Assembly: GCA_001592145.1 (NCBI GenBank)
Contig: BCWJ01000007.1
Location: forward strand, 115,591 to 179,590
Length of the DNA: 64,000 nt
Reading direction: 5' to 3'
DNA from: Xylanimicrobium pachnodae JCM 13526 = NBRC 107786
GTDB taxonomy: Bacteria > Actinomycetota > Actinomycetes > Actinomycetales > Cellulomonadaceae
Part shown: positions 34,942 through 42,764 of the stretch, one piece after another
How positions within the stretch are numbered: position 1 is the stretch's first letter
Layout of the letters: every line of letters begins with the position of its first letter
Translations under genes and position numbers: made by a program
Notes under the pieces: generated by a model
Seen by the model: the letters and a program-made list of their open reading frames with translations, nothing else
Databases searched by the model: none
Told to the model about the DNA's origin: nothing

Positions 34942-35580
34942 CTAACCGCAGTCGATCGTCTGCAGGCCACCCCTGATGACGGGGCTGCCCGGGGTGCCAC
35001 TGACCACCAGGACGCCGTCGTCGGCACCCCACGTGAGCTCATAGGCACCGGCCGCGATCGGACGACCGCCGTCATCGACGTCCCACGTGCCGACCCGCCG
35101 AGCGATCCCCGAGCCGGCCACCACGTAGGCGTCGCCGGTCCCGGAGAACAGGAAGGACTCCTCCCGCGTCACCACCCGGCACCCGCCCGGGCCGACCGGC
35201 TGCAAGATCTGGTACGAAGCGCCGAAGAGCAGGTCGCCGGCCGCTGCCCCCGCGACACTCAGCACGGCCAGCACGACGGACGCGACGAGCCAGCCGAAGC
35301 CGAAGATCCTGCGTCGATGTGCGGGCAGACCGCCCGGCGCGGCAGCGCGGCGGGCGGCTCTCAGCACGAGCAGCAGCGCTACCGCAACGACGACGAGGAC
35401 GGCGGCGACGACCCACCCGGGAACCACAAGCCCTCCGACCACAGCCACGCCCGGCTTGAGATGGCCGTGGCCGTTCGGGAAGACCCGCACCCGCGCCCAC
35501 CAAGGAGCGCCGATCGCGAGGACCGAGCACACGGCGGCGGTGACACCCACGGCACGGCGCAGACGCGGTCTCAAGGTCAC
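34942..35580 (-). CDS. Hypothetical membrane protein, 212 residues
   Basis: Not recognised. Three hydrophobic segments in the first 125 residues (VTAAVCSVLAIGAPWW; VVGGLVVPGWVVAAVLVVVAV; FGWLVASVVLAVLSVAGAAAG) followed by an extracytoplasmic beta-rich domain with two Cys (GGCRVVTREES, QTIDCG at the very end) that may form a disulfide. GTG 35580 is the likely start. Host-like base composition. Confidence 0.55.
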   Translation of the reverse strand: MTLRPRLRRAVGVTAAVCSVLAIGAPWWARVRVFPNGHGHLKPGVAVVGGLVVPGWVVAAVLVVVAVALLLVLRAARRAAAPGGLPAHRRRIFGFGWLVASVVLAVLSVAGAAAGDLLFGASYQILQPVGPGGCRVVTREESFLFSGTGDAYVVAGSGIARRVGTWDVDDGGRPIAAGAYELTWGADDGVLVVSGTPGSPVIRGGLQTIDCG

Positions 35581-35689
35581 GCACCGGATGCTGCCACTCG
35601 TCAGCGCCCTGGTCGCTCCTGGCCACCGACCCGCCCGGTACGGCCACGAGCTCTTCACGGTCCCGCCGTCCTGATGCCCCGGGTGTCAC

Positions 35690-36161
35690 GTACGGACGCC
35701 TTGGTCTTGGTCTCGCCGATCGCGTCGTAGCGGTCGCGCACCTTCTCTTTCTTGGCCGAGCCGCGCACCATGACGACGGCGCGCGGCGGATCGCGCAGGG
35801 CGAGGTGGCGACGCTGCAGTGCGCGCAGCTCGCCGTTGCGCAGCCCGGTGGTGGCGGCGAGCGGCACGATCGCGGCGAGGTAGTCGGGCACGAGCTCGTG
35901 GAACTGCCGCATCTGCTCGGCAGTCAGCACGACGGGCTCGTGCATCGCGGCGGCGTTGAGGGTCGACGAGACCACCTGGTAGGCGTTGAACGCCGCCCCA
36001 CGCCCGTCGCCCTTGCCTCCGGCCTTCTTCGCCTCCGCCGCCAGGCCGGTCACCAGGCCGGTGTACCAGTCCGTGATGTCGGGCCGGGTCTCGCAGGCGC
36101 TCCAACGCCCCAGATCCGGGTGTGCACCTGCGTCCACACCCCCGTTTCCATGGGGGACCAT
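35690..36161 (-). pseudogene. Tyrosine recombinase (phage-type integrase), N-terminal/middle fragment
   Basis: The frame from 36161 gives VVLTAEQMRQFHELVPDYLAAIVPLAATTGLRNGELRALQRRHL (cited as LTAEQMRQFHELVP and ATTGLRNGELRALQ), the core-binding/catalytic-domain start with the catalytic Arg in TGLRNGEL, and continues to ETKTKASVR near 35690. There the family sequence stops and the frame ends at 35655. The C-terminal HxxR and Tyr are missing. A complementary C-terminal piece lies at 37657-37815, upstream on the same strand, so the order is scrambled. Confidence 0.75.
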
Positions 36162-36285
36162 GGAGGAATGGGTGGCCGAAACCGACCACTTCTGCGCGAT
36201 CTACTAGACGTTGAACTATGCATCTGCCCATCTACCTGCAGGTTCACCCGTTGCGCGGCGGCTGTGGGGGAACCATGGGGGAATG
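36151..36285. repeat. Imperfect direct repeat beside the integrase relic
   Basis: TGGGGGACCATGGAGGAATG (36151-36170) and TGGGGGAACCATGGGGGAATG without its last base (36265-36285) differ by one insertion and one substitution. They may be leftover recombinase/excisionase sites; that is a guess from position only. Confidence 0.4.
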
Positions 36286-36782
36286 AGGGCTGTGTGCGCT
36301 TCCCCACCGGGGTGGGGTCGGCATTGACGGTGACGTCGTCTACGGCGGGCGAGTGCCCGTCTCCGACGATTGTAGGTGGCGCGACTGATCTCCAAACGCG
36401 TCGGGTCCCCCGGACTCGTCGGCACAGAAGTTGATCATCTGGCGGGATCGTTGCAATTCCGCGGATTCTGAGGATTCGCATGCGGTTCGTGCCTTCCCCG
36501 TGCCACGGAGAACTGACGCTGCCCGACCGTGCGAGCCCGACGTCGAGCCTACCGACTCGGTTGCGGCTCGCCTGGGTCGCGGAGCGCAACTGTGCGACCT
36601 GTTCCGGGCACCATCGCGGAGGCCAGCCATCGTCGCAAGGCACGACACGGTTCATGGCGGCGGTGCCCGCCGCCAAAGAGAGCAGCCGGACGTCGTTGTC
36701 TCTCACCCGTTCGACCGCAATGGGCTCGGCGAGGTGGCATCTCGAACCATCAGCCCCACCAGGACCATCACCACCGCGCGGG
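36162..36782. other. Gene-free scar between integrase relic and IS256 relic
   Basis: About 620 bp with no frame that has coding character on either strand. It contains the second copy of the repeat described above and several short open frames without ribosome sites. I see nothing else in it. Confidence 0.5.
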
Positions 36783-37590
36783 GGTCTGTCCAGTTTCCGG
36801 TGTAAGTCCGGTTGTTGATGGTTAGCGGCGGTGCGCCGAGAGGCACCCGTCGAAGGTGATGTCGAACGCGTTCAGTGCTTGCTTCCAGCGCATGGTCCAG
36901 CGGGCTCGGCCCTTGCCGGTGGGGTCCAGTGCCATGACGGCGAGGTGGACGCACTTGAGCGCGGCCTGCTCGCCTAAGGAAGTGCCCGCGGGCTCGCACG
37001 GCCTTGCGGATGCGTGCGTTGACGGACTCGATCGCGTTCGTGGTGCACACGATGCGGCGGATCTCCTTGTCGAACTTCAGGAACGGGACGAACTCGGCCC
37101 ACGCGTTGGACCACAGCCGGATGATCGCGGGGTACTTGCTGCCCCACTCCTCGGAGAACTCCAAGAACCGCTCCTCGGCCGCTGCGAGCGTGTCGGCGGT
37201 GTAGATCGGCTTCATCGCCCGGGCGAGCTTGTCCCAGTCCTGGCGGGCGACGTACCGGAACGACGCGCGGATCAGGTGCACGACGCAGGTCTGCACGATG
37301 GTGTCCGACCACACCGTGTTCACGGAGTCGGGCAGCCCCTTGAGGCCGTCACACACGACCATCAAGACGTCCTCGACGCCGCGGTTCTTGATCTCCGTGA
37401 GGACCTGGAGCCAGTGCTTCGCGCCCTCACCACCGTCCCCGGCCCACAGGCCCAGGATGTCCCTGTTCCCGTCCACGGTCACGGCCAGGGCGACGTAGAT
37501 GGGCCGGTTCGCGACCTGCCCGTCGCGGACCTTGACGTGGATACAGTCAACGAAGACCACGCACCAAGTAACACCGGAAGCTGGACAGCC
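36783..37590 (-). mobile_element. Internally deleted IS256-family element with both terminal repeats
   Basis: The left end GGTCTGTCCAGTTTCCGGTG (from 36783) and the right end ACACCGGAAGCTGGACAGCC (37571-37590) are inverted copies: the core CTGTCCAG-Y-TTCCGGTGT matches with one mismatch. The 808 bp between them carry only the C-terminal half of an IS256-type transposase, read leftward. A full element would be about 1.3 kb, so the 5' half of the transposase gene was lost while the ends were kept. No 8-bp target duplication is visible at its edges. Confidence 0.7.
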
Positions 37591-38103
37591 AAGGATCCGC
37601 GTCACGCGGCACTCTTGCGGCCACGCTTGAGCTCCGCGGCAACCGTCCGACTCATCCGGCGACGCAAGGTCGATGTCGCGCTCCATCGTCGCCTTCTGGT
37701 ACTGCAGGACGAACTGGATGTCGGCGTGCCCGCCGCGTCGCATCAGCTCGGCAAGCATCGCTCCCTCCTGCGCGAATCGGGTGAGCCCGGTGTGCCGGAG
37801 GTCGCGGAACCGGTAACCGTCCAGCCGGGCGAACACCCGCCGGAACGTCGACTCGTCCGCCACCCTCGTCATGCCGAGCACTGACAGCCGTTGCGCGCCA
37901 GCGTCCTGGGTCCACTGCGCGAATCGCGGTGACCCGCGCGCCCCGGTCAACACCGCGCAGGCCGCAACCGCGAGAAGCGCCGCAACGGTGTGCCGGCGTC
38001 CGCGCGGATCACCCGGATCGGCCAACCTGGCGAGGATCTCGAGTAGCAACGCCTGCCGCGAGACAGGCTTGGAGACGACAGCGGGCGTGCGCGACGATGG
38101 CAT
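36822..38103 (-). pseudogene. Mosaic transposase/integrase frame: ISAs1 start + integrase C-terminus + IS256 C-terminus
   Basis: From ATG 38103 one open frame joins three unrelated pieces. First (38103-37816) the N-terminus of an ISAs1-family transposase: LADPGDPRGRRHTVAALLAV, ESTFRRVFARLDG. Second (37815-37657) the catalytic C-terminus of a tyrosine recombinase: YRFRDLRHTGLTRFAQEG, LMRRGGHADIQFVLQYQKAT. Third (about 37560-36822) the IS256 transposase: FVDCIHVKVRDGQV, VVCDGLKGLPDSV, TTNAIESVNARIRK. The IS256 part is shifted out of frame near 36976; the normal ending (ALDPTGKGRARWTMRW) is in the next frame and stops at 36822. None of the pieces is complete, so I treat it as dead. Confidence 0.75.
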
Positions 38104-38404
38104 GGTGCGGGCGGTCTCCCGCTCCGTGAGGCCGGATGGTGTAGGAACCCCCGATCCAACCTGGCAGCAGCCCGCCCCCACACCTCGTTTCGCCTGCAAA
38201 GACGCCGGTAGCGCGCCGTCAACCCGTCACTGGCGACCGGTCACCAACGGCTTTGCCGGGGCCCTGGCCAGACGTCGGCCTCTCGGTATGAGCCGGACGA
38301 AAGAGGCATCACCGCCGCAGGGCGCGGCACATCGGCCCGGCTCAGACTGCCGCGCGACGTCCACATGATGGACCGTCTCTTGCGGTACCTCACGCTTGCA
38401 CTGT

Positions 38405-38410
38405 TATATC
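38405..38410 (+). promoter_or_regulatory. -10 candidate for the peptide cassette
   Basis: TATATC, in an A/T-rich patch (CTGTTATATCC), with TTGCGG at 38380-38385 or TTGCAC near 38396 as possible -35. It lies about 210 nt before the exporter start. The 38104-38620 stretch otherwise holds only short frames with no homology that I recognise, including a 68-codon frame at 38418-38624. Confidence 0.4.
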
Positions 38411-38620
38411 CGTCACCATGTTGGATGGTCGTGATCCCATGCTGGGCGCCCGATACGTTGCGCGACGATGCCTCGTCGGCCTGCAGCGCTGCCCCCAGAT
38501 ATCCCCGTCGAGTTCCAGTCGCAGGCGGCCGAACCCGGTGGTGGTGACGACCTCGGCCAAGACCGAGCGCTCAACCCAACGAGACTCGACTTGCGTGGAG
38601 CGTTCATTGATGGGCACCCG

Positions 38621-39886
38621 GTGAAGGATCTGCGCCGGACCGTCGACCCTCAGGTGGGCCTCCTCGCAGTCGGGGATCTGATCACTAAGGCTGGCGACTA
38701 CATCTTTCGCCTCGCTGTCCCGCTTCTCCTTCTTGAGTTGACCGGGTCAGCGCTCTGGGCGGGGCTCGCTTTCGCCGTCCAGACCTCCGCCACCGTGGTG
38801 TCCGGGATGCTGACGGGCCCGATCATCGACCGCGGAAATCCCAAGACCATTCTTCAGATGTCCGCACTCGCGATGGCCGCGCTCGCCGCAACTGTGCCAG
38901 TGGTGGGTAATGTCGCGCCCGCAGCAGTGATCGCAGTGGCCTTGGTTGTGAGCTTTGCACTCGAGGTTCTCAACTTCGCGTACCGCTCGTGCGTGAACTC
39001 GATTGTGCCGGTTCTGGTGACTCCGACCGAAATACCAAACGCTACTGCGGCACTATCCGTTTCCAAATTTGCCAGCAAGATGATCGGCGCAGCCATTGCG
39101 GGCGTGCTCATCGCGACGCTAGGTGCCGCAAACAGCATCCTAGTCGATGCCGCCAGTTTTGTGGCCCTCGCGGGCGTAACTGTACTTATCCGAGTACCGG
39201 TTCAGTTTACGAAGAACGACGAGAAGAGGTCAACAAAAGGCGACTTCTTTGCTGACCTCGCCGAGGGGATCCGCTATGTGTGGAACGATCGGCCAGTACT
39301 GACCCTGAATGCTATCAACTTCCTGGCCAACCTCGGATACGTCCCAGTTCTCGCCATGTTCGTGATTCACCTGAAGCAGACGGTACATCTCTCGCCGGAG
39401 GCAATCGGGCTCATCTACGCGGTTGACGGCGTGGCCGCCCTACTGGCCGGCATCGCGATCCCCACCCTAATGCGCCGAGTCGCTACCGGTCCTCTCGTAG
39501 TGGGTGCCGTCGTGGCGCTCGGCGCGGCGGTAGTAGGGCTGTCGCACCTTCGCGCGCCGATACCGATTGGCGCCCTCTTCTTTGTCGTCCTCGGGGCAGC
39601 GCAGGTGGTGAACCGGGTGATCTTCACGCATTGGCAGATGACGATTCCTAGAACGATCCTCGGACGCGTCTTCGGGCTCTCAAGCGCCTTTGAGAACCTT
39701 GCGTCGCCGATCGCTGCGGTTGCGGCCGGCCTGGTCGTCCAGGTGACCGGGTCGGGAACGATGCTGCTAGTCTCGGGAGCAGTGCTCATTCTCACCGGAA
39801 TTGGCGGGGCAATGTCCTCCGTCGTCCGGTCCATAGACTCCCGCTCCCGCGGGAAGGTCGGAGCCGAAGTTGCCACGGCATTGTAG
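38621..39886 (+). CDS. MFS exporter of the peptide cassette
   Basis: A 421-residue MFS protein (EntS/MFS_3-like) with twelve helices: DLITKAGDYIFRLAVPLLLLELTGSA (cited as GDYIFRLAVPLLL), AVQTSATVVSGMLTGPIIDRG, a long central loop (KNDEKRSTKGDFFADL) and WQMTIPRTILGRVFGL. It probably exports the cassette's product or gives self-protection. The base composition is lower in GC than its surroundings. The frame is open to ATG 38468, but the added 51 residues are not transporter-like; GTG 38621 starts just before helix 1 and has only a weak ribosome site, so the start is uncertain. The peptide gene follows 35 nt downstream. Confidence 0.8.
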   Translation: MKDLRRTVDPQVGLLAVGDLITKAGDYIFRLAVPLLLLELTGSALWAGLAFAVQTSATVVSGMLTGPIIDRGNPKTILQMSALAMAALAATVPVVGNVAPAAVIAVALVVSFALEVLNFAYRSCVNSIVPVLVTPTEIPNATAALSVSKFASKMIGAAIAGVLIATLGAANSILVDAASFVALAGVTVLIRVPVQFTKNDEKRSTKGDFFADLAEGIRYVWNDRPVLTLNAINFLANLGYVPVLAMFVIHLKQTVHLSPEAIGLIYAVDGVAALLAGIAIPTLMRRVATGPLVVGAVVALGAAVVGLSHLRAPIPIGALFFVVLGAAQVVNRVIFTHWQMTIPRTILGRVFGLSSAFENLASPIAAVAAGLVVQVTGSGTMLLVSGAVLILTGIGGAMSSVVRSIDSRSRGKVGAEVATAL

Positions 39887-39921
39887 CTCTGATGCAACAT
39901 CCACTCAGAAGGAGTAAAACG

Positions 39922-40020
39922 ATGGACCGTTTCGCGAAGTTTGTTGACGAGCTGGAGAAGATCGAGGAGCAGGGTGGAGCGAACATCCTGGAGATGACCT
40001 CGCCGATGTGCTGCGCGTGA
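39922..40020 (+). CDS. 32-residue precursor-like peptide ending SPMCCA
   Basis: ATG 39922 follows AGAAGGAG by 7 nt, one of the best ribosome sites in the window. The peptide begins MDRFAKFVDELEKIEEQ, an amphipathic acidic helix like a RiPP leader, then GGANILEMTSPMCCA. The double Gly at residues 18-19 could mark a leader/core border, giving a 13-residue core with two adjacent Cys. It lies between an exporter and a metallopeptidase fusion and is followed by a strong hairpin. I infer a ribosomal peptide substrate or scaffold. No known RiPP class was recognised. Confidence 0.7.
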   Translation: MDRFAKFVDELEKIEEQGGANILEMTSPMCCA

Positions 40021-40026
40021 TCTGAC

Positions 40027-40066
40027 CCGTGGCTCCGGCGGCCGCCTACGGCTGCTGGAGCCACGG
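40027..40066 (+). terminator. Attenuator-like hairpin after the peptide gene
   Basis: CCGTGGCTCC (40027-40036) pairs exactly with GGAGCCACGG (40057-40066), and inner GGC/GCC pairs can extend it. It starts 6 nt after the peptide stop, has no T-tract, and lies 20 nt before the next start codon. A partial terminator here would give far more peptide mRNA than enzyme mRNA, a usual arrangement in peptide gene clusters. Confidence 0.65.
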
Positions 40067-40086
40067 AACTTGACGAAGGAGGTGCC

Positions 40087-42033
40087 GTGCACGCAATCGA
40101 GTCTGGGTACGAGTTTGAGCGCGCACTCGAGTTTGCCGACAGAAGGTCGTTCCGGTCTGCAATCGACGACGAGCTCTTGAGTCTCGGTGGCGTCGTCGCA
40201 CGTGCTGAGTTTACGCGGCCAACGCTCATTCTGGACACGCCCGACGACGCAGTCGTCTCGACGGGGTGCAGCCTCACGGTCGTGATGAACGCCGGGCGCG
40301 GGGTCCGCGGGCACAAGGTTGTCTTCAAGGGGCCGCCCGACGAGGCGTCGGCTCGCTACGAGAGGATATTGCGGATCGACGATCCGTCACCAGGATGGAT
40401 GTCAACCGTCGACTGGGGCACCTTCCTCGGCGGAACCGATCTTGAGGGCCGCCTGTCAATCACCGATCTCGACTCTCGCGCCGTCGTGCGCCAACTCCGG
40501 TATAAGCGGACGGTGGTTATAGAGGGGACGCCGGTGTGGCTGAGTTTCGATGACGTCACTTTCCATGACGGGAGAAGTCGGGTTGCCCTCGGCGGTCGAC
40601 TAATTCTGGAGGCCGAGTCCAGCGGGACCGACAAGACATCGCTCGCTCGTCCCGAGACGATCGACACGGCGCTGAACCATTTCCGCCGATTTCACAGCGC
40701 CTCCCCGTTCCGCAGTTCGAAGGGTGCGATCGCTCGGCGCCTGGCAAGAGCCTCGGGCGCCCTGACGACTTCGACGGGCGGCGCGCCAGAACCATCGCCA
40801 GCGAACGAGTGGCAGACGCTTCGCTCCGCGGTAGATGCTCACTCGAGCGCGCGACTGGCCGCCGCTGGCGTCGATATCGCCGTGACGGATTACCATCCCG
40901 CGATGGGCGCGGCCGACCGGAGCGTGAGGCAGATCGTCCATGAGGTCCACTTCGACTCGCTCATGCAGCATTCGGACCGGGGACTTGGCGCACTGTTGAA
41001 TGCCGTAAGCGCTCCCGACGGGATCCCTGGTCGCGGGGCATATACGTCCACAGGGTCTGCGGTTGACGCGATTCGTTCAGTGCTGGGAATCTACACCGAG
41101 ATGCGTCGTAGCTTCCAACGCCTGCACGAGGTCCGGGCAGGGCTCGTCCGTGGCAGCGGTGCCGAGATCTACGGCCTCTGGGACGTGCAAGCTCCGCTCC
41201 TAGCGCCGCCGCAGGCTCGGATTGCCTACGAGTCCGCGATCGAAGCCGTCTGTGACGTGACCGAAGACGTTCTGGGGAAGGGGCACGAAGCGCTCGCTCT
41301 CTTCGAGGCCGGCTACGTCAATGTACTGCCGGAGTCTGGAGGCGTGCACGGTGCGTTCACGACCGTTGACGAGGCTGGCGGCATTCAACGCGTACAGTCG
41401 CCGTGGTATGGCGACGCCTCAAGTTTGCTGACCCTCGCGCACGAAGTCGGCCATGCGATGCACAGTCTCGAAGGAGGCGCAGACTATCCGCGCAGGTCCC
41501 GACTTGTCCGCGAGACGGTGGCACGCTTGTTCGAGGTTCGCATGCTAGACCATCCGCTCCTTCGCGCGGGCTCGCTAGACCTGCGCGCCGAGTGGTGGCG
41601 CGCGCAATTCTTCCGGCCCATGTATCAGTCCGCCTTTGAAGCCGAGGTCCGGAACATGGATCCACAGTTGATATGTGTTGACTCGCTCACCAACGTTTAT
41701 CGTGAGATTCTGTCCGACAATTATGGCCCCAGCGTGTCGATGGCGGAGCGAGACGGCTTCGAGTGGGTCAAAGCGCAGTACCTCTCGCGACCTCGAGGAG
41801 TTCTTGAGTATGCGATGGCTTGCGTTGCGGCACTTGCCCTTTCGTCGGGTATTGAGCCAAGGTTATCGGACGGTCTCGCGATTGCCCGCGCCTCAACGAT
41901 GGATGAACTGCTCGATAGTGTCGGAATCTCGCTCACCGGCGGCGAAATGCGCAAGATCACGATTGATTCCTTTGTCAGGTTGACCGCCGCTTACTCGAAG
42001 GCGGCCGCGCCGCTGACAGGAGTCAAATTATGA
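40087..42033 (+). CDS. CYTH-like domain fused to an M3-type zinc metallopeptidase
   Basis: A 648-residue two-domain protein. Residues 1 to about 195 have the layout of a CYTH/triphosphate-tunnel domain: YEFERALEFADRRSF at the start, HKVVFKGPPDEASARYERI in the middle, RYKRTVVIEGTPVWLSFDDV and a closing LILEAES. Residues about 250-640 are an M3 oligopeptidase-like domain with HEVGHAMH (His452, Glu453, His456) and a third ligand Glu476 in RETVARL, 24 residues on rather than the usual 28. The peptidase is the natural candidate to process the 32-residue peptide. GTG 40087 lies 4 nt after AAGGAGG. It contains a rare TTA codon (41863). CYTH assignment is tentative. Confidence 0.7.
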   Translation: MHAIESGYEFERALEFADRRSFRSAIDDELLSLGGVVARAEFTRPTLILDTPDDAVVSTGCSLTVVMNAGRGVRGHKVVFKGPPDEASARYERILRIDDPSPGWMSTVDWGTFLGGTDLEGRLSITDLDSRAVVRQLRYKRTVVIEGTPVWLSFDDVTFHDGRSRVALGGRLILEAESSGTDKTSLARPETIDTALNHFRRFHSASPFRSSKGAIARRLARASGALTTSTGGAPEPSPANEWQTLRSAVDAHSSARLAAAGVDIAVTDYHPAMGAADRSVRQIVHEVHFDSLMQHSDRGLGALLNAVSAPDGIPGRGAYTSTGSAVDAIRSVLGIYTEMRRSFQRLHEVRAGLVRGSGAEIYGLWDVQAPLLAPPQARIAYESAIEAVCDVTEDVLGKGHEALALFEAGYVNVLPESGGVHGAFTTVDEAGGIQRVQSPWYGDASSLLTLAHEVGHAMHSLEGGADYPRRSRLVRETVARLFEVRMLDHPLLRAGSLDLRAEWWRAQFFRPMYQSAFEAEVRNMDPQLICVDSLTNVYREILSDNYGPSVSMAERDGFEWVKAQYLSRPRGVLEYAMACVAALALSSGIEPRLSDGLAIARASTMDELLDSVGISLTGGEMRKITIDSFVRLTAAYSKAAAPLTGVKL

Positions 42034-42749
42034 ACAGCAAGGCGGCAGTTCTTGACGCGGATTTCAAAGCACTGATCGAGCGGCTGTCCACCAAATACGG
42101 AGCGGCCTCAAATGCCTGCCTGATGGCGCGAATCGAGTATCTGATTGCGCAACTCACGGACAGAGGCCGCGTCACGTCCGACTGGGAAATGCTTCGGCGC
42201 CAAATCGAGAGCCACTATACGGTCCCGACGCCGTCACGCTCAAGGGTTCATATGCACTCGAACACGTCAGTCGGGACAGACGGCGAGAAGATCTACGAGT
42301 TCTCACAAGAAGCTTATACCGAGCTCTATGGTGGACGTGTTTCCACGCCGGGGACCGTCATTCGCGAGGTCGAACGTGGCGATCTGCGAGATTTACGGAG
42401 CGGTGATTGGTACCTCTACATCGTCGCCGAGATGGACCAACTCGTGATCCACAACGAGCCAATGTCTTTAACGGAATTGATTGCGAGTCGGACCGTCACC
42501 GAGGACGGTCCCCTTCCAGTGATCCACCCAACACTCGCTGAACGATACGGTTTTCGGGTGAAGGCTGCCGGGGAGTTCTCCCCGGTTATCGCCGAGGGCG
42601 GTGCTGTCGTTGGCGTGGTGGTCAACTCAAAGTCCGGACACTTTTGCCCCGCTCCTCAGACGTTGAACGTTGCCTGCAGGGCGTTCGCCCGAGTTGCGCC
42701 GGATGCTCGCATTGTTCCGGTCGCCGTAAGGCTTCGACTGACGGACTAG
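42030..42749 (+). CDS. Unrecognised 239-residue protein of the peptide cassette
   Basis: No family recognised. An alpha-helical N-terminal third (NSKAAVLDADFKALIERLSTKYGA, cited as ADFKALIERLSTKYGA) is followed by mixed alpha/beta sequence with RVHMHSNTSVGTDGEKIYEF, SGDWYLYIVAEMDQLVIHNEP and a C-terminal GGAVVGVVVNSKSGHFCPAPQ. No membrane segment or signal peptide. ATG 42030 overlaps the stop of the peptidase fusion (ATGA), so it is made together with it. Two TTA codons (42393, 42468) and low GC fit transfer with the cassette. It may be the tailoring enzyme or a partner of the ligase that follows. Confidence 0.6.
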   Translation: MNSKAAVLDADFKALIERLSTKYGAASNACLMARIEYLIAQLTDRGRVTSDWEMLRRQIESHYTVPTPSRSRVHMHSNTSVGTDGEKIYEFSQEAYTELYGGRVSTPGTVIREVERGDLRDLRSGDWYLYIVAEMDQLVIHNEPMSLTELIASRTVTEDGPLPVIHPTLAERYGFRVKAAGEFSPVIAEGGAVVGVVVNSKSGHFCPAPQTLNVACRAFARVAPDARIVPVAVRLRLTD

Positions 42750-42764
42750 AGAAGGAGTTCGGTG

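Noticed and set aside
36775..37600. Target-site duplication flanking the IS256 derivative
   Set aside because: The eight bases outside the left end and outside the right end do not match.
38418..38624. 68-codon frame between the cassette promoter and the exporter
   Set aside because: No ribosome site, Ser/Arg/Thr-rich chance-like sequence, and it ends inside the exporter start region.
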